Of a DNA stretch of 10,035 bases, positions 6,891-10,035 are shown piece by piece. Position numbers and translations under genes: made by a program. Source of the DNA: an uncultured Collinsella sp. (GTDB lineage: Bacteria > Actinomycetota > Coriobacteriia > Coriobacteriales > Coriobacteriaceae); contig UQZH01000063.1 in the NCBI GenBank assembly GCA_900545445.1, positions 1 through 10,035 of the forward strand. Reading direction: 5' to 3'. Below the pieces are notes generated by a model, which did no database searches, was not told the DNA's origin, and saw only the letters and a program-made list of their open reading frames with translations. Each line of letters opens with the position of its first letter. Position 1 is the first letter of the stretch.

Positions 6891-7610
6891 TTAGCGCTTA
6901 AGACTCGCGGTCTGCCAGTCAGCTATGATGCGGGCCCATTTCCTGTGCAAATCGCGCTCGCGGTCGATAAACATGATGGCAAACGCGATAAACAGCAGCA
7001 AGCTCGCCACGACGATGGCATGCAGGCCCATGCGCTCAATACACCAGTTGCCCAGCACGGCGCCAAACACAAAGGTAAAGATCACGCCAAAGTACAGCAC
7101 GCCGTTTTCCAAAAAGCCGCGCTTGTGGGTGATGATGTAGTCGTCCACGTTTTGCAGCGCATTGCGCAGGTTACCGATGCACATGGTCGTGGCGATGCCG
7201 TGACCGTGGATCTTGCGGAAGCTCTCGACCTGCATACCGCAGGCAAACGAAGTGAGACAGTTGGCGAGCAGGTTGAAATCGCCGCCGGGAATAAAACTCA
7301 CGCCCAGCAAGATGACGGCTTCAAAGAACACCGTCACCTGACGCCAGTGGATCACGCTGCCAAAACGCTCGTGTACCAGGTCGGCAAGCATAATGCCCAC
7401 AGCAAACGACACCACAGGGAAGAAGTAGCGCCCCGCAAGTGCCCAATTGCCCTCCGAGATACTCACGCCCACCAGCAAGATGTTGCCCGTCTGCGCGTTG
7501 GCGAAAACATGGTCGCGCCCAATGTACGAATAAACGTCCATAAAGCCACCGGCGAGCGCCAAGATGATGCCCAGCTCAATAGACTCCGATATCTGCTTGG
7601 CACGCTGCAT
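6891..7610 (-). CDS. DUF1275 (YoaK-like) integral membrane protein
   Basis: The 239-residue protein matches the DUF1275 family, polytopic inner-membrane proteins of unknown transport or other function. Hydrophobic segments lie at about 12-30, 42-52, 59-78, 91-108, 112-128, 170-190 and 198-215, giving about six membrane spans. The family signature is near the N-terminus: AGGFMDVYSYI, then VFANAQTGNILLVG (TGN at 41-43). A related TMCIGNLRN at 142-150 suggests the two-fold internal symmetry of the family. The tail is basic (RERDLHRKWARI) and probably cytosolic. The ATG at 7610 is supported by AAGGAGG (7627-7621), ten bases upstream; the frame continues open to 7853 without membrane-protein character. 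It stands alone, divergent from ygiQ. No substrate can be inferred. Confidence 0.88.
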   Translation of the reverse strand: MQRAKQISESIELGIILALAGGFMDVYSYIGRDHVFANAQTGNILLVGVSISEGNWALAGRYFFPVVSFAVGIMLADLVHERFGSVIHWRQVTVFFEAVILLGVSFIPGGDFNLLANCLTSFACGMQVESFRKIHGHGIATTMCIGNLRNALQNVDDYIITHKRGFLENGVLYFGVIFTFVFGAVLGNWCIERMGLHAIVVASLLLFIAFAIMFIDRERDLHRKWARIIADWQTASLKR

Positions 7611-7801
7611 CGTCGTGCATCCTCCTTGTTGACGACTCTCTCGTGCGTTGGCGGAAACATAGCCGCCGTTCATACTGTAACCCATTGACAACATGGCATG
7701 CGCGCGAGACGGGTTCTCCAACGCGCAGATACACAGTCTGGAAACAAACGGCGGGTACGGCACCCGCATCGACACGCCGATCCGCCAGCCCATGTACTCC
7801 C

Positions 7802-7841
7802 CCAGTCTTTTTAGCCCCGTCCCAAAAAGACTGGTTACAAT
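7802..7841 (+). promoter_or_regulatory. ygiQ promoter with overlapping inverted repeat
   Basis: CCAGTCTTTTT (7802-7812) and AAAAAGACTGG (7824-7834) are perfect 11-bp inverted arms with an 11-base spacer. One base later comes TACAAT (7836-7841), a good -10 box that would start transcription about 25 bases before the ygiQ GTG. No -35 match is visible; the repeat covers that position. The repeat may therefore be an operator or activator site. The rest of 7611-7872, between the divergent genes, shows nothing else I can support, and no convincing promoter for the DUF1275 gene was found. Confidence 0.5.
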
Positions 7842-7872
7842 TACGTGCAGCATACAGACACCGGGAGGGATC

Positions 7873-10008
7873 GTGGCAAAAAAGCCTCAGCACGCTCAGA
7901 ACAACCAGCGCAGTCAGCAGGGCAAACAGGGCCAGCAGCAAAAGCGCGGCGGTAAGGCCCAGGGCTCGCGCCCCGCGCATACCCCGGCTGCGCCCGTCCG
8001 CCCCTGGCGTCCGGGCCGCGATAAGTTCCTCCCCGTCAGTCGCGCCGACATGGATGCGCGCGGCTGGGACCAGTGCGACTTTGTCTACATCTGCGGTGAC
8101 GCCTACGTGGACCATCCCAGCTTTGGCATGGCTATCATCAGCCGCGTCCTCGACGCGCACGGCTACAAGGTGGGCATCATCTGCCAGCCCGACTGGACCG
8201 ACCCCGCCAGCATCACGGTGCTCGGCGAGCCTCGCCTGGGCTTTCTCGTCAGTGCCGGTAACATGGACTCCATGGTCAACCACTATTCGGTGACCAAGCA
8301 CCGCCGTCACACCGACGCCTATACCCCCGGTGGCAAGGAAGGGCGCCGTCCCAACCGAGCCGTCACGGTCTATGGCAACCTCATCCGCCAGACGTTTAAG
8401 GATGCCCCCATCATTATCGGCGGCATCGAGGCAAGCCTGCGTCGCCTGGCCCACTACGACTACTGGCAGGACAAGCTCAAGCGCTCGGTGCTGCTCGACT
8501 CGGGCGCCGACATCCTCATCTACGGCATGGGCGAGCACGCGATTGTCGAGATCGCCGACGCGCTCGACGCGGGGCTGCCCGTCGATCAGATCACCTATAT
8601 CAACGGCACCGTTTACCGCACGGGTTCGCTCGACGAGGTCTACGACTACGACCTACTGCCCAGCTGGGACGACCTTACCGCCGACAAGCTCAACTACGCG
8701 CGCAGCTTTAACGTGCAGCAGCAGAATATGGACCCTATCACCGGCCATCGCCTGGTAGAGCCCTACCCCAACGGCGTCTATGTGGTACAGAACCCGCCGT
8801 CGGCGACGCTCACCACCGACGAGATGGACGAGGTGGCCGAACTCCCCTACGCACGCGATTGGCATCCCGACTACGATGCCGCGGGCGGCGTGCCGGCCTT
8901 TGCCGAGATCAAGTTTTCCATTAGCTCCAACCGCGGGTGCTTTGGCGAGTGCTCGTTTTGCGCCCTCACCTTCCACCAAGGCCGCGTGCTGCAGATGCGC
9001 AGCCACGACTCGATCATGCGCGAGGCCGAGCTGCTCACGCGCGATCCCGAGTTTAAGGGCTACATCAACGACGTGGGAGGACCGACAGCCAACTTTAGCC
9101 GTCCCGCCTGCGACAAACAGCTCAAGCACGGCGTGTGCAAGAACAAGCGCTGCCTGTGGCCGAGCGTGTGCAAGAACATGGTGGTCGACGAGAGCGGCTA
9201 CACGCAGCTGCTGCGCGACCTGCGCCAGCTGCCGGGCGTCAAGAAGGTCTTCGTCCGCAGCGGCATCCGTTTTGACTACACCATGGCAGATGCCTCGGAC
9301 GAGTTTTTGCGCGAGCTGCTGGAGCACCATGTCTCGGGCCAGCTACGCGTGGCACCCGAGCACGTGAGCGACGCGGTGCTGTCTGTGATGGGCAAACCGA
9401 GTCGAGCCGTCTACGATGCGTTCTGCCGTAAATTTGAGCGCTTGAATCGCGAATACGGTCTTAAACAATATGTGGTGCCGTATCTGATCTCGAGCCACCC
9501 CGGTTCAACCATGAAGGAAGCCGTGGACCTTGCCGAAGCCGTGCGCGACATGGGCTACATGCCCGAGCAGGTGCAGGACTTCTACCCCACGCCGTCCACC
9601 ATGTCGACCTGCATGTACTACACCGGCGTGGACCCGCGCACCATGGAGCCGATCTACGTGGCGCGCGACCCGCACGAAAAGGCCATGCAGCGCGCGCTCA
9701 TCCAGTATCGCAAGCCCGAGAACTACAAGCTCGTGCGCGAGGCACTGGAAAAGGCCGGGCGTCGTGACCTGATCGGCTATACAAAGCATTGTCTGATTCG
9801 CCCCGTGCCGCCACGCCCGGGCGAGACATCGGCCAGCGGCGGACACGGCACTGGCAAGAAGGGCGGCAAGGCCCACGGTGGCGCCGCCGGCAAGGGGCCC
9901 AAGGGCAGCAAGGGCCACGGCGGCATGTCGCGTGCGCAGAACACCGCAGGCCGCAACCGCGCGGCCCAGGGACGTCAGGGCGCCAACGGAGGCGGACGCC
10001 GCAACTAG
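7873..10008 (+). CDS. ygiQ: YgiQ-family radical SAM protein
   Basis: This 711-residue protein belongs to the YgiQ (UPF0313) radical SAM family, whose substrate is unknown. In order: a Gln/Lys-rich tail (1-40), an N-terminal domain of B12-binding-like appearance with GDAYVDHPSFGMAII (75-89), GGIEASLRR and HYDYW, then the radical SAM core with C-x3-C-x2-C at Cys356, Cys360 and Cys363 (GCFGECSFC) for the 4Fe-4S cluster and SAM. A second cysteine set, C-x8-C-x4-C-x5-C at 413, 422, 427 and 433, follows GGPTAN and has the same spacing as I recall in E. coli YgiQ. Further motifs are APEH, SSHPGST, and QVQDFYPTPSTMSTCMYYTG. The last 60 or so residues are Gly/Lys/Arg-rich and probably disordered, perhaps nucleic-acid binding. 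GTG 7873 is chosen because GGGAGG lies five bases upstream and the family similarity starts after it; the frame is open to 7693 without support. Confidence 0.93.
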   Translation: MAKKPQHAQNNQRSQQGKQGQQQKRGGKAQGSRPAHTPAAPVRPWRPGRDKFLPVSRADMDARGWDQCDFVYICGDAYVDHPSFGMAIISRVLDAHGYKVGIICQPDWTDPASITVLGEPRLGFLVSAGNMDSMVNHYSVTKHRRHTDAYTPGGKEGRRPNRAVTVYGNLIRQTFKDAPIIIGGIEASLRRLAHYDYWQDKLKRSVLLDSGADILIYGMGEHAIVEIADALDAGLPVDQITYINGTVYRTGSLDEVYDYDLLPSWDDLTADKLNYARSFNVQQQNMDPITGHRLVEPYPNGVYVVQNPPSATLTTDEMDEVAELPYARDWHPDYDAAGGVPAFAEIKFSISSNRGCFGECSFCALTFHQGRVLQMRSHDSIMREAELLTRDPEFKGYINDVGGPTANFSRPACDKQLKHGVCKNKRCLWPSVCKNMVVDESGYTQLLRDLRQLPGVKKVFVRSGIRFDYTMADASDEFLRELLEHHVSGQLRVAPEHVSDAVLSVMGKPSRAVYDAFCRKFERLNREYGLKQYVVPYLISSHPGSTMKEAVDLAEAVRDMGYMPEQVQDFYPTPSTMSTCMYYTGVDPRTMEPIYVARDPHEKAMQRALIQYRKPENYKLVREALEKAGRRDLIGYTKHCLIRPVPPRPGETSASGGHGTGKKGGKAHGGAAGKGPKGSKGHGGMSRAQNTAGRNRAAQGRQGANGGGRRN

Positions 10009-10035
10009 GGCAGCGGTGCGCTCGCTGCATCCATC

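Noticed and set aside
7576..8538. Minus-strand open frame (320 codons) opposite the start of ygiQ
   Set aside because: It overlaps both the DUF1275 start and the YgiQ N-terminal domain and has no protein family features.

Overview
The window looks like chromosomal DNA from a GC-rich gut actinobacterium of the Coriobacteriia, most likely Collinsella or a close relative. This is inferred from codon style, gene content and frequent G+C-rich intergenic hairpins; no rRNA or other strict marker is present. Most of the window is ordinary single-gene transcription units separated by hairpins. The exceptions are an AT-rich stretch at about 5994-6890 and a solitary HipA-like kinase gene.

Layout. (1) 1-606: the C-terminal two-thirds of cysteine synthase CysK, plus strand. 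(2) 607-787: a short intergenic region with a hairpin, an extended -10 box and a hairpin followed by a T-tract, leading into mnmA (788-1888), the tRNA 2-thiouridylase. (3) 1897-3270, minus: a protein with an N-terminal helix-turn-helix fused to a HipA-like Ser/Thr kinase. It is convergent with mnmA and preceded by an AT-rich promoter region with an 8-bp inverted repeat. (4) 3409-4437, minus: an M42-type metallo-aminopeptidase, followed by a clear intrinsic terminator. (5) 4557-4686: a 130-bp nested palindrome with perfect 24-bp arms. (6) 4694-5860, minus: FucO, an iron-dependent lactaldehyde reductase, with an operator-like upstream region. (7) 6271-6810, plus: a protein resembling the LURP-one/YxjI (tubby C-terminal-like) family in AT-rich DNA. 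(8) 6824-6883: a perfect 22-bp inverted repeat between convergent genes. (9) 6891-7610, minus: a DUF1275/YoaK-type membrane protein. (10) 7873-10008, plus: a YgiQ-family radical SAM protein, complete, with a disordered Gly/Lys/Arg-rich tail.

How the genes relate. CysK makes cysteine, which is the ultimate sulfur donor for MnmA-dependent tRNA thiolation, so that pair may be metabolically linked although a terminator separates them. FucO is a fermentative enzyme with no fucose or rhamnose genes beside it. The HipA-like kinase has no separate HipB-type antitoxin next to it; its own DNA-binding domain and the repeat upstream suggest it may regulate itself. No CRISPR array, tRNA, rRNA, transposase or phage gene was seen. 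The most unusual items are the solitary DNA-binding kinase, the 130-bp palindrome, the LURP-one-like gene with its 22-bp palindrome, and the terminator-like hairpin placed at the predicted start of the mnmA transcript.
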